Positions 1 to 7,514 are shown, counted from the first letter of the stretch. The stretch is 10,790 nucleotides of DNA from CAYMFD01 sp964389475 (GCA_964389475.1 CAYMFD010000113.1:1-10790), one strand, 5' to 3'. Made by a program: numbers and translations. Notes: generated by a model not told the origin, from the sequence alone.

Positions 1-84
1 GGCAACGGCTGGGGCGGTAACGCTTGGGGCAATGGCTGGGGCGGTAATGCCTGGGGAGGCAACGCTTGGGGCGGAAACTCCTGG
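1..84 (+). repeat. Tandem repeat coding for N-x-W-G-G units
   Basis: Two imperfect 27-bp units (1-27 and 28-54) encode the same nine residues, G-N-G-W-G-G-N-A-W. Two 15-bp units (55-69 and 70-84) continue the pattern as G-G-N-A/S-W. Differences between units are almost all silent third-base changes, which suggests selection on the peptide. The array may extend to the left of the window. Confidence 0.8.
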
Positions 85-663
85 AACGGAGGCGGTGGAG
101 CTTACGGTTGCCCAGTCGGTGGCTGGGTAGGTAACCGAGTAACTACACTAGGTAACAACAATGCTGTAAGAGGCGGTAACTCTAAGGGTACATACCGCGG
201 TAGCAGGACCACAGGATCGACTGTAACCGGTCGCAACAATGGTACACTGTCTAACCGATCAGGCACTAGCGGCCGCGTAGGCTCTAGAACATCTGGTACA
301 GTAAGAGAGGGAGCTAGAAATACTAGCAGCACTCGTACACGTACAGACAGAGGCACCACTCGAGGTGGATCAGTAGGTACTACGACCACTAGACAGTCTG
401 CACCTATATACAGCAGAGACCGATCATCTTCTAGAAGGAGCAGCGGTGTCAGCTCAGGCAATAGACGCAGTAGCACTGGAGTAAGCAGTGGCTCTAGCAG
501 AAGATCATCAAGCAACGTCGGTAGCAGGAGATCATCTAGCAGATCATCAAGCAGCTTCGGTACACGATCATCAAGTAGATCATCTAGCGGTATGCGATCT
601 AGCAGCCGATCGTCTAGCCGGTCATCAGGCGCAAGCCGATCATCTAGCAGACGACCTAGATAA
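1..663 (+). CDS. Low-complexity Gly/Asn/Trp-repeat and Ser/Arg-rich protein, C-terminal part
   Basis: Frame 1 is open from the left edge to a TAA at 661-663, giving 220 residues; the N-terminus lies outside the window. Residues 1-30 are N-x-W-G-G type repeats with Trp at 4, 9, 13, 18, 23 and 28. Residues 45-140 are rich in Gly, Thr, Asn, Ser and Arg. The last 80 residues contain, by my count, 42 Ser and 19 Arg and no Lys, Asp or Glu, so this tail is very basic and surely disordered. No catalytic domain is visible. The reading frame is credible because it ends just before a strong terminator and because Ser codons vary (AGC, AGT, TCA, TCT, TCG) while the protein pattern is kept. From memory, Trp/Asn/Gly-rich hypothetical proteins often sit beside OmpP1/FadL genes in Bacteroidota; this is weak support for an envelope location. 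Function unknown. Confidence 0.8.
   Translation, partial: GNGWGGNAWGNGWGGNAWGGNAWGGNSWNGGGGAYGCPVGGWVGNRVTTLGNNNAVRGGNSKGTYRGSRTTGSTVTGRNNGTLSNRSGTSGRVGSRTSGTVREGARNTSSTRTRTDRGTTRGGSVGTTTTRQSAPIYSRDRSSSRRSSGVSSGNRRSSTGVSSGSSRRSSSNVGSRRSSSRSSSSFGTRSSSRSSSGMRSSSRSSSRSSGASRSSSRRPR
502..657 (+). repeat. Degenerate short repeat coding for R-S-S-S units
   Basis: A roughly 12-15 bp element of the form (A/C)GATCATC(A/T)AG(C/T) recurs many times here, with spacers of a few codons. It encodes Arg followed by runs of two to four Ser. The repeats are imperfect, so slippage alone is not the whole explanation. It produces long false open frames on the other strand and in another plus frame. Confidence 0.7.
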
Positions 664-688
664 GGTAGTACTTACATAAGCGCATAGA

Positions 689-727
689 GGGGATAGGAGA
701 AGGTGAACTTTTGCTATCCCCTTTTTT
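689..727 (+). terminator. Rho-independent terminator of the Ser/Arg-rich gene
   Basis: A perfect 8-bp stem, GGGGATAG (689-696) with CTATCCCC (714-721), is followed at once by six T (722-727). It lies 25 bases after the stop codon of the left-edge gene, so that gene is probably transcribed separately from the porin downstream. Confidence 0.85.
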
Positions 728-793
728 ATTAAATATCCCCGTTGAACTATGATGACGTTTAGCCCATTACTGTAAAGCGAAAACCTACTTACA

Positions 794-2287
794 ATGCTTA
801 GATATCTTATATATACCATCGTGGCTATTATGCCATCCATCTTGCATAGCCAAAACATACAAGATGTACTGCGCTATAGCATACTTAACCCTACTGGTAC
901 AGCGGCCTCGGTCGGTATAGGTAGCGTAGGTGGCTCCTTCGGTGGCGACTTTTCTACCATGCACGTCAATCCCGCAGGCCTTGCCGACTACCGGGACGAC
1001 GCCTTCGTCTTTACGCCTATGGTATCTTTCTATAGTGGTGAAGCTAAGCTGACAGCATCTGTCGGAGGACCACTCCAGGATAGTAAGACCCGATTTGGGG
1101 TCGGTAATATCGGCTACGTCAGCACGACACAGCGTCCTACCAGAAAGCTCACACGACTCAATGTCGCTATCGGCTTTTCGAGGATGATGGACTTTAATGA
1201 TGCTGTGTACTTCGAGGGATCTACGGAGGGTAGCTATCTAGATTACTTGGTACTAAATGCCAATGCGGATCCTAATAACCTCAATGCATTTGACACACAG
1301 TTAGGACTAGAGGCAGGAGCTATCATATTTGATCCCAACTTTGGTGACTATTTTTCTGACCTAGAAAGCGTAGATCCTAGTACTCCTATATATAAGGAGC
1401 AGACTATAACTACGACAGGTAGTATGAATGAGCTTAACCTTACGGTGGCTGGTCGCGTGGGCAAGAAGTTTAATTTTGGATTTCACCTAGGCATGCCGAT
1501 TGTCAACTTTGACCAGACCAAGACCTATCGCGAAGAGGGGCCGGGCGACATCAGTCCATTCGAAAACCTAAGCTATGTAGAGCGGCTCAGTACCTCGGGT
1601 GTCGGTGTTAACTTTAAGACTGGTATACAATATGCGGTTACGCCACAGTGGCGCCTAGGTGTCGCAGCGCATAGCCCCACGGCATTTGCCCTGACGGACG
1701 ACTTTGTGACCTCGTTAGATTATACATACTTTGATGAGAGTACGCAGGGTAGTGTCTTCGGTAGTAGCACATCTCCAGACGGTACATTTAGATATCGTGT
1801 GACCAATCCGTGGCGCTTTGTTGCCAGCACTGGCTTCGTTTATACCGTTGGCGATATCAAAGGTTTTATCACGGGTGATGTGGAGTTCGTCAACTATGCA
1901 GGAGGCTCTCTAGCCCTCGACGCCTTTGATGCTGACCCGTCCAACACCATTGCCTCTCAGCAGGTCAATCGGGATATCGACAATCAACTGGGCAATGCGA
2001 TGAATTTCAGAATAGGTAGTGAGGTGGCGATTCAAAAGATAAGGCTGCGTCTAGGCCTAGGCTTGAGAGAGGATCCCTTCGCCGTAGATGCAGGCAACTT
2101 TTCGACAGACCTCAGTGCCGGTATTGGCTTTAGGTTCGATGGCTTCTTTATCGACGTGGGACTACGTCGCTTCCAATCTAGTGAAATCTACTATCCCTAC
2201 TTTGATGGATCGGTAAGCAGTGATCCGAGGGTGGATATTACTAGGGTGACCAATAACGTGGCGATTACTACTGGATTCACTTTTTAA
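794..2287 (+). CDS. OmpP1/FadL-family outer-membrane transport protein
   Basis: A 497-residue protein of the FadL/TodX/OmpP1 type, the outer-membrane beta-barrels that admit hydrophobic compounds (long-chain fatty acids in E. coli FadL). Residues 1-19 are a signal peptide with likely cleavage before Gln20. Next comes the family's usual N-terminal pattern: a stretch rich in Gly, Ala and Ser at about 35-52, then N-P-A-G-L-A at 59-64. The remainder is alternating polar and apolar strands with many aromatic residues, and the chain ends in Phe, as outer-membrane barrels commonly do for insertion. The length fits the family. The ATG at 794 is chosen because it gives a complete signal peptide; there is no Shine-Dalgarno site, only an A-rich leader, and I see no good TAnnTTTG box upstream. 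Stops TAA and TAG stand in tandem. The substrate cannot be read from the sequence. The family assignment is firm; fatty-acid specificity is not. Confidence 0.88.
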   Translation: MLRYLIYTIVAIMPSILHSQNIQDVLRYSILNPTGTAASVGIGSVGGSFGGDFSTMHVNPAGLADYRDDAFVFTPMVSFYSGEAKLTASVGGPLQDSKTRFGVGNIGYVSTTQRPTRKLTRLNVAIGFSRMMDFNDAVYFEGSTEGSYLDYLVLNANADPNNLNAFDTQLGLEAGAIIFDPNFGDYFSDLESVDPSTPIYKEQTITTTGSMNELNLTVAGRVGKKFNFGFHLGMPIVNFDQTKTYREEGPGDISPFENLSYVERLSTSGVGVNFKTGIQYAVTPQWRLGVAAHSPTAFALTDDFVTSLDYTYFDESTQGSVFGSSTSPDGTFRYRVTNPWRFVASTGFVYTVGDIKGFITGDVEFVNYAGGSLALDAFDADPSNTIASQQVNRDIDNQLGNAMNFRIGSEVAIQKIRLRLGLGLREDPFAVDAGNFSTDLSAGIGFRFDGFFIDVGLRRFQSSEIYYPYFDGSVSSDPRVDITRVTNNVAITTGFTF

Positions 2288-2294
2288 TAGACAC

Positions 2295-2324
2295 TTAGCT
2301 GGGAAGGACAATCAGCTATATTTG
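2295..2324 (+). promoter_or_regulatory. Bacteroidota-type promoter of the M28 peptidase gene
   Basis: TATATTTG at 2317-2324 is an exact match to the Bacteroidota -7 consensus TAnnTTTG. A weak -33 element (TTAG, 2295-2298) lies 19 bases upstream. It predicts a transcript start near 2330 and a leader of about 28 bases before the ATG at 2358. An inverted repeat, TAGCTG (2296-2301) with CAGCTA (2313-2318), fills the space between the two elements; it could be an operator or a weak terminator of the porin gene. Confidence 0.6.
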
Positions 2325-2357
2325 CGCCTCGTTAAGACTCTGTACTTAGACTTTGAT

Positions 2358-4007
2358 ATGAATATACTTGAGAAGATTGCGCTACCACTCGTAGCCATAG
2401 TTATAACGTCAGTGGGAGCGATAGCTCAAACAGACTATATCAGCGGCATTACCTACCCAGACAGCAGTAAGCAGCTGATCGTCTCGGACACGGTGCCTGC
2501 TGTACGGTTTGCATCGACGATCACTGCTGAGGATATGCGCAAGCACTTGACCATACTAGCCAGTGATGAGTACGAGGGTAGAGAGACTGGCCAGAAGGGT
2601 AATATCATGGCGAGTGCATATCTAGGAGAGCAACTGCGAGGTACACCAGTCAAGGCGGGTGGCCTAGAGCGGACTTACTTCCAGCCAGTGGCCTTTACGT
2701 TTACCAAGTGGATCGATACAGATATGTACGTGCGAGGTAAGCGGTACAAGCACCTGTGGGACTACATTTCTTTCCCGGAGTTAAACGAAAATGCACCCAT
2801 TACCCAGGATGATGAGGTGATATACATGGGTTACGGTATCGATGACCCTAAGTATACGGACTACAAAAAAGCTAAGGTTAAGGATAAGATCATACTCATC
2901 AATAAGGGCGAACCCCTCAATGCAGATGGTACCTCATGGATCACAGGTGATACTACGATGTCTGCCTGGTCTACGGACATAGAGAAAAAACTAATCCTGG
3001 CTAGAGCTAAAGGAGCTAAGCTAGTCCTCATCATAGAAGATGATATCAAGGGTATGCTAGCGCAGAACAGGCGTAAAATACTGGGTGGTAGCATGCAACT
3101 TGGTAATACGACAGAGGATAATTCTGGTATGGCCAACCATGCTTACATCAGTACCACAATCGCCAAAGCGCTTTTCGGCGAGCAAGCCGGTAAGGTTGTC
3201 AAGGCACGTAAGAAGATCGCCAAGAAAGGCAAGTTTAAGGCTGTCAAGCTAAAGGATGTAAACTACATCTTTAACCAGTCCAAAGAGCAGACCGTACTAG
3301 AGAGTCGTAACGTAGTGGGCATGATTAAGGGTAGCGAACTCCCTGATGAGTATGTCGTGGTGTCTGCCCACCTAGACCACCTAGGCAAGCGTGGTGATGA
3401 TGTATACAATGGTGCTGATGATAATGGATCAGGTACTACGGCCGTGCTAGAGCTGGCACAGGCTTTGGGCATAGCGACTAAGTATGGCTACCGGCCCAAG
3501 CGTACGGTGATTTTCCTATGGGTCACAGGAGAGGAGAAGGGCCTGCTAGGCTCAGCCTACTATGCGGCCAATCCTATCTACCCGCTAGAGCAGACTGTAG
3601 CCAATGTCAATATCGACATGGTGGGCAGGGTAGATCCTACCTATGAGGCTCAGGGTATAGAGGACTACATCTATGTGATAGGTAGCGACCGTCTCAGTAC
3701 AGACCTGCACAAGATCAACGAAGATGTCAACGCTAAGTACACAGGTCTAGTCCTCGACTACACCTATAATAGCAAGGACGATCCTAACCAGTTTTACTTC
3801 CGGTCAGACCACTACAATTTTGCTAAGAATGGTATCCCGGCTATCTTCTTCTTCAATGGTACTCACGATGACTATCACCAGATCACAGATACTGTGGACA
3901 AGATCAACTTTGATAAGATGCAAGAGGTCGGCAGGCACATCTTCCATGTCGTGTGGGAGCTCGCTAACAGGAAAGACCGCATCGTTGTCGATGGTGTGAC
4001 GGAGTAG
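2358..4007 (+). CDS. Secreted M28-family zinc metallopeptidase with PA-like domain
   Basis: A 549-residue di-zinc peptidase, probably an aminopeptidase acting in the periplasm or outside the cell. The signal peptide covers residues 1-23, ending A-I-A before Gln24. The metal-site motifs of family M28 are all present: H338 in A-H-L-D-H, D355 in G-A-D-D-N-G-S-G, the catalytic/ligand pair E392-E393 in T-G-E-E, D420 in I-D-M-V-G, and H507 in D-Y-H-Q. Roughly residues 150-310 form an insertion before the catalytic core, as in members carrying a protease-associated (PA) domain. A Lys-rich stretch at 279-299 (11 of 21 residues basic) lies in it. The open frame extends up to a TTG at 2322, but that codon is inside the -7 promoter box, so the ATG at 2358, which begins a good signal peptide, is the start. 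Activity is predicted intact; substrate preference is unknown. Confidence 0.92.
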   Translation: MNILEKIALPLVAIVITSVGAIAQTDYISGITYPDSSKQLIVSDTVPAVRFASTITAEDMRKHLTILASDEYEGRETGQKGNIMASAYLGEQLRGTPVKAGGLERTYFQPVAFTFTKWIDTDMYVRGKRYKHLWDYISFPELNENAPITQDDEVIYMGYGIDDPKYTDYKKAKVKDKIILINKGEPLNADGTSWITGDTTMSAWSTDIEKKLILARAKGAKLVLIIEDDIKGMLAQNRRKILGGSMQLGNTTEDNSGMANHAYISTTIAKALFGEQAGKVVKARKKIAKKGKFKAVKLKDVNYIFNQSKEQTVLESRNVVGMIKGSELPDEYVVVSAHLDHLGKRGDDVYNGADDNGSGTTAVLELAQALGIATKYGYRPKRTVIFLWVTGEEKGLLGSAYYAANPIYPLEQTVANVNIDMVGRVDPTYEAQGIEDYIYVIGSDRLSTDLHKINEDVNAKYTGLVLDYTYNSKDDPNQFYFRSDHYNFAKNGIPAIFFFNGTHDDYHQITDTVDKINFDKMQEVGRHIFHVVWELANRKDRIVVDGVTE

Positions 4008-4025
4008 AGAAAGAGAGTTAGGGTA

Positions 4026-4048
4026 AGAGTAGTTTTTGACACTACTCT
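4026..4048 (+). terminator. Probable terminator after the M28 peptidase gene
   Basis: An 8-bp perfect stem, AGAGTAGT (4026-4033) with ACTACTCT (4041-4048), has a 7-base loop and lies 18 bases after the peptidase stop. The sequence that follows (ATATTTCTT) is T-rich but not a clean T-run, so the terminator is plausible and not certain. Confidence 0.5.
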
Positions 4049-4114
4049 ATATTTCTTGAAAGGTGGGCAGACCGTGTTAACATTAAACTCATGGTATAGA
4101 TGTGGTCAGGAAAG

Positions 4115-4157
4115 TCCCTCCCATCTCGAGGGAGGGATTTAGGGTGGGTCCCTTTTT
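4115..4157. terminator. Hairpin cluster between convergent genes, probable two-way terminator
   Basis: TCCCTCCC (4115-4122) pairs perfectly with GGGAGGGA (4130-4137) around a 7-base loop. A second, smaller stem, AGGG (4141-4144) with CCCT (4150-4153), runs into a T-tract (4153-4157) on the plus strand. It sits between the plus-strand peptidase gene and the end of the minus-strand aminotransferase gene, where a bidirectional terminator is expected. On the minus strand only a short CTTT follows the large stem. Confidence 0.5.
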
Positions 4158-4174
4158 GTAATGTCTACCTTCAC

Positions 4175-5260
4175 CTAATACTGACTCAAAGCATGTATTA
4201 ATACATCAGTAGCCTCTTCGTCACCTACGGAGATCCTTACACATCCGGGTGCCCCGAAACTAGTGACAGGCCTTACCATGATGGCGTGCTGCTCTAAGTG
4301 CTGTATCAATCGGGCTTCGTCGCTAGGTTTGGTCAAGATGAAATTAGCCTGCGTAGGCCAGTACTTGATGCCCGCCTGTGATAAAGCAGTGTATATCCTG
4401 GCTTTTTGGTCCTGTACGAGCTTGACGACACTCTCGACCCATACCTCATCATCTAGGGCAGCGATGGCCGCTTCCATACCTACACTATTGATCAAAAATG
4501 GACGTACTGCCCCTCTTATGTAGGTGGCTAGTTCTGCCGTCGTGTACATGTAGCCTAGGCGCAAACCTGCGAGCCCATGCGTCTTGCTATAGCTATTGAT
4601 ACCTATGATCTGCTTGCCCTGCTGTACATATGGCATAGCGATCGTGTAGTCTGCCGCAGTGGCGAATCGGTAGTACACCTCGTCTAGCACGACGATGACA
4701 TGGTCGGGTACGCCGGCGACAATCTGCTCGATCTGAGCAGCAGGTATGTGGCTGCCCGTAGGATTATTAGGGCTGGTGAGAAAAACCATCCGCGTACGAT
4801 CTGTGACAGCGTTGAGTATACCGTCTACGTCGAGGCTATAGTCAGGCGCCAGTAAGGGTACATCTACAGCGGTACAGCCCCTCCACTTGCTAAACATATT
4901 GTAGACCAGGAATGCTGGATTGCTGATGACCACCTCATCACCCTCTCTGATAAATGCCGTCATCAGTAGCTCTATCATCTCGCTACCACTATTGCCAGCG
5001 ATGAAGTAGTCCGCTGACACGCCGTAGTACTTGCCCAGGGCCGTGTATAGTCGCTCAGGCGTATTGTCTGGGTAGATGTGTAGCTGATCACTCATGGCTC
5101 GGATAGCTGCTACAGCCTTGGGAGAAGGTCCTACGGGGTTCTCGTTGCTGGATAGCTTGTACACCTTGCGGTCAGATGCGACGGTCGAGGCGGCCTTACC
5201 GCCTTTGTAGCCTTGTACGCCTAGTAGATATGGTTTTACGAGATGAGGGTTTATAGCCAT
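4175..5260 (-). CDS. hisC: Histidinol-phosphate aminotransferase-like PLP enzyme
   Basis: A 361-residue class I/II (fold type I) aminotransferase most like HisC, which converts imidazole-acetol phosphate and glutamate to histidinol phosphate in histidine synthesis, using pyridoxal phosphate in the cytoplasm. Visible motifs are S-S-N-E-N-P-x-G-P-S-P (37-47), Y-P-D (63-65), S-P-N-N-P-T-G (163-169), D-E-x-Y (193-196), the Schiff-base lysine K226 in S-Y-S-K-T, R234 in L-R-L-G-Y, and R342 in V-R-I-S. The length matches the family (about 350-370). No other histidine gene is adjacent, and the region around residue 90 reads G-N-S-G-S-E where classical HisC has G-N-G-S-D-E. It may therefore be a second copy acting on aromatic amino acids. 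The ATG at 5260 gives the usual N-terminus. The fold and chemistry are firm; the exact substrate is less so. Confidence 0.8.
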   Translation of the reverse strand: MAINPHLVKPYLLGVQGYKGGKAASTVASDRKVYKLSSNENPVGPSPKAVAAIRAMSDQLHIYPDNTPERLYTALGKYYGVSADYFIAGNSGSEMIELLMTAFIREGDEVVISNPAFLVYNMFSKWRGCTAVDVPLLAPDYSLDVDGILNAVTDRTRMVFLTSPNNPTGSHIPAAQIEQIVAGVPDHVIVVLDEVYYRFATAADYTIAMPYVQQGKQIIGINSYSKTHGLAGLRLGYMYTTAELATYIRGAVRPFLINSVGMEAAIAALDDEVWVESVVKLVQDQKARIYTALSQAGIKYWPTQANFILTKPSDEARLIQHLEQHAIMVRPVTSFGAPGCVRISVGDEEATDVLIHALSQY

Positions 5261-5348
5261 ATGGGATCGTTGTGTTTGGATGGTGATGGGCTAAGATACT
5301 ATTGCAACACACATATATCGGTCTAGATTGCGTAATAACCTGTGTTGT

Positions 5349-5375
5349 GTCGTCACGACCATTTTTTGAAGGTCG
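5349..5375. other. Overlapping inverted repeats in the divergent intergenic region
   Basis: GTCG-TCA-CGAC (5349-5359) is a short perfect palindrome. Its right arm, extended to CGACC (5356-5360), can pair instead with GGTCG (5371-5375) across an A/T-rich spacer. The element lies in the 233-bp gap between the divergent aminotransferase and kinase genes, where operators would be expected. The stems are only 4-5 bp, so chance is possible. I saw no convincing TAnnTTTG promoter for either gene in the rest of 5261-5493. Confidence 0.25.
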
Positions 5376-5493
5376 GATCGAGAGGATAATACCTTGCTGC
5401 ACCTAGCCATGCCGAGACTCGTGCTGTTAATGCAGATTTAATCACTGCGCCGATAACCGCAACCAGAGGGTATAGGCCGTTATCTTTAGCGTT

Positions 5494-6768
5494 ATGCCTA
5501 GCTACCTCATACGACGACTTTTGCTACTCGGCGGTATTGCCGTGATAGGTATTGTATTCGTGCAGTCGTACTGGGTGATCAACACTTGGCAGCTGCAGGA
5601 TGAGGAGTTTGACGCTTCTGTCAATATCCTCCTGCGTCAGGTCGCTAGCCAGCTGGCCGACTTTAATCAGTCAGAGTTGCCCAAGACTAATCTTATCCAG
5701 CGCAAGTCATCCAATACCTACGCCGTCAATATCAATAGCACCATTGATGCCTCAGTACTAGAGGACTACCTCTACCAGCAGTTGCAGGCCTATAATATTA
5801 GGACAGACTTTGAGTATGCAGTATTCGACTGCTACAGCGATCAGATGGTGTACGGCAATTACTGTGAGCTCGGTAGTGAGGAGCATACCGGCAATGTGGT
5901 CGGCGACCTGCCCAAGCTCAATGACTTGATCTACTACTTCGTGGTGAGATTTCCAGAGCGGGAGAGCTACCTACTGTCTGATATGTGGCTGTCTGTGGCC
6001 TTTTCGATTATTGCGGCACTGGCGGTGATATTCTTTTTGTACAGTATCTGGGTCATCTTACAGCAGAAGCGCCTCAGCGAACTGCAGAAGGACTTTATCA
6101 ACAACATGACCCACGAGTTTAAGACTCCGATATCAAGTATACGCATAGCCGCGGAGACCCTGCAGAGCAGTGACCCCGTCCTGTCCAATCCCCGTCTACA
6201 CCGCTACGCCAGTATCATCAAGCAGCAAAATAGTCGCCTCAATGAGCAGGTAGAGAAGGTTCTCAATCTTGCCCGTATGGAGAAGGGCGACTTCGAGCTT
6301 AAGAAAGAGACATTCTCACTCAATCGAGAATTGATGAGTATCGTGCAAGGGGAGCAGATGCGCCTCAAGGATGGTACGATCGAGGTCAATATCAGTAAGC
6401 ACGATGCACAGATCACCGCCGACAAACTGCACTTTACCAACGTCATTACCAATGTACTAGACAATGCCGTCAAGTACTGTATCGACAAGCCGCATATCAG
6501 CGTATCGTCTCGCGTGGATAGTGACGGCTCGGCCCTAGTCTCGATAGCGGATAATGGGATAGGCATCAATAAGGAGGACCTCAAGTATGTCTTCGACAAG
6601 TTTTATAGAGTAGGTACGGGCAATGTACACAACGTCAAGGGCTTTGGTCTAGGCCTCTACTACGTCAAGAGTATCGCTGATGCTCATCGGTGGGCTCTGT
6701 CGATCGATTCTGAGAAGGGTGTAGGCACCACGATCACATTTAAGATACCTCAGCAAAAAACAGCATAG
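5494..6768 (+). CDS. Membrane sensor histidine kinase, RprX-like
   Basis: A 424-residue two-component sensor kinase. Transmembrane helix 1 (about 9-27) and helix 2 (165-189) enclose a periplasmic sensor region of about 135 residues that contains two cysteines, C113 and C124. There is no room for a HAMP domain: helix 2 leads within about ten residues into the HisKA dimerisation domain, with phospho-acceptor H207 in M-T-H-E-F-K-T-P. The HATPase domain shows the N box (N320, N324), G1 box D-N-G-I-G (353-357), F box F-D-K-F-Y (367-371) and G2 box G-F-G-L-G-L (383-388). All catalytic motifs are intact. The partner regulator begins one base after the stop, so the two are surely co-transcribed and translationally coupled. 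The arrangement and sensor style resemble Bacteroides RprX, judged from memory. The signal sensed is unknown. Confidence 0.92.
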   Translation: MPSYLIRRLLLLGGIAVIGIVFVQSYWVINTWQLQDEEFDASVNILLRQVASQLADFNQSELPKTNLIQRKSSNTYAVNINSTIDASVLEDYLYQQLQAYNIRTDFEYAVFDCYSDQMVYGNYCELGSEEHTGNVVGDLPKLNDLIYYFVVRFPERESYLLSDMWLSVAFSIIAALAVIFFLYSIWVILQQKRLSELQKDFINNMTHEFKTPISSIRIAAETLQSSDPVLSNPRLHRYASIIKQQNSRLNEQVEKVLNLARMEKGDFELKKETFSLNRELMSIVQGEQMRLKDGTIEVNISKHDAQITADKLHFTNVITNVLDNAVKYCIDKPHISVSSRVDSDGSALVSIADNGIGINKEDLKYVFDKFYRVGTGNVHNVKGFGLGLYYVKSIADAHRWALSIDSEKGVGTTITFKIPQQKTA

Positions 6769-6769
6769 G

Positions 6770-7468
6770 ATGAGCAATTACAAGGCACGCATTTTATACG
6801 TCGAGGATGACGAGACACTGAGTTTTGTCACCAAGGATAACCTTGAGGTCAATGGCTACGAAGTCATACACTTTGACGATGGTAGCCAGGCGCTAGACTC
6901 CTTTAAAAAAGAAGGATACGACCTATGCCTACTCGATGTGATGCTACCCGAGATGGATGGCTTTACCCTAGCTCGCCACATCAGGGAGCTTGATACCGAT
7001 ATACCTATACTCTTCCTTACGGCCAAGTCGCTCAAGGAAGACAGGTTGCAGGGATTCCAGCTAGGAGGAGATGACTATATCACCAAGCCGTTTAGCATCG
7101 AGGAGCTCATACTTAAGATTGAGGTATTCCTCAAGCGCAAGATGATCATCAAGACACCTGAATCGCTGCAGGTGGGGATCTTTACCTACGAGCATGACAA
7201 CCTCAAACTCGTACACGGCGACCACGCTGATAATCTGACACAAAAGGAGGGAGATTTGCTGCTCTTACTTTTACAAAATCGAGAACAGATACTTAAGCGG
7301 TCTCAGATCCTCAAGAAGCTATGGGGTACCGACGACTACTTCCTAGGACGGAGCATGGACGTATTTATAAGTAGGTTGCGTAAGTACTTGAGACCTGATC
7401 AGCGTATCAAGATAGAGAATATACACAGCGTAGGATTTAGGCTCACGGTTGAGACGGGTGGGGAATAG
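6770..7468 (+). CDS. OmpR/PhoB-family response regulator, RprY-like
   Basis: A 232-residue DNA-binding response regulator, partner of the kinase encoded just upstream. The receiver domain (about 7-122) has the acidic pair D13-D14, phospho-acceptor D56 in L-L-D-V-M-L-P, T84 and K106, all as required for phosphorylation. The C-terminal winged helix (about 135-227) includes a likely recognition helix at 192-207 and the wing ending V-G-F-R-L. Receiver segments such as I-P-I-L-F-L-T-A-K-S-L-K-E-D and D-D-Y-I-T-K-P-F-S closely recall RprY of Bacteroides/Porphyromonas, which is an inference from memory. Its ATG follows the kinase stop TAG after a single G. Target genes cannot be told from this window. 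Confidence 0.93.
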   Translation: MSNYKARILYVEDDETLSFVTKDNLEVNGYEVIHFDDGSQALDSFKKEGYDLCLLDVMLPEMDGFTLARHIRELDTDIPILFLTAKSLKEDRLQGFQLGGDDYITKPFSIEELILKIEVFLKRKMIIKTPESLQVGIFTYEHDNLKLVHGDHADNLTQKEGDLLLLLLQNREQILKRSQILKKLWGTDDYFLGRSMDVFISRLRKYLRPDQRIKIENIHSVGFRLTVETGGE

Positions 7469-7514
7469 TATGATTTGCCTCTCAACAAGTAAACGGTCTG
7501 GCAGAGACAGGAAC

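Noticed and set aside
102..515. A 137-residue Leu/Pro/Val-rich open frame on the minus strand.
   Set aside because: It is antisense to the Ser/Arg-rich repeat gene; repeats without stops on one strand tend to open the opposite one. The composition is not protein-like, and the plus frame ends at a proper terminator.
488..679. A plus-strand frame rich in Asp, His and Ala (63 residues).
   Set aside because: It is an alternative reading frame of the same Ser/Arg repeats and overlaps the real stop codon at 661-663.
2322..2357. An upstream TTG start for the M28 peptidase.
   Set aside because: The TTG is part of the exact TAnnTTTG promoter box, and the added residues would spoil the signal peptide. 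The ATG at 2358 fits both promoter distance and signal peptide.
4104..4140. A stretch CAGGAAAGTCCCTCC resembling the GAGGAAAGTCC hallmark of RNase P RNA.
   Set aside because: The match is short and stops at the point where the conserved G/C-rich segment should continue. The 167-base gap is too small for RNase P RNA and none of its other conserved segments is present.
5196..5402. A minus-strand frame of 68 residues overlapping the start of the aminotransferase.
   Set aside because: It overlaps the conserved N-terminal coding part of the aminotransferase in another frame and has no recognisable protein pattern.
5481..5488. TATCTTTA as a -7 promoter box for the histidine kinase.
   Set aside because: It has one mismatch, lacks a TTG at the right distance, and ends five bases before the start codon, so it is weaker than the other candidates.
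6204..6599. A 131-residue minus-strand frame within the histidine kinase gene.
   Set aside because: It is fully antisense to the conserved HisKA/HATPase coding region, with no promoter or recognisable domain.
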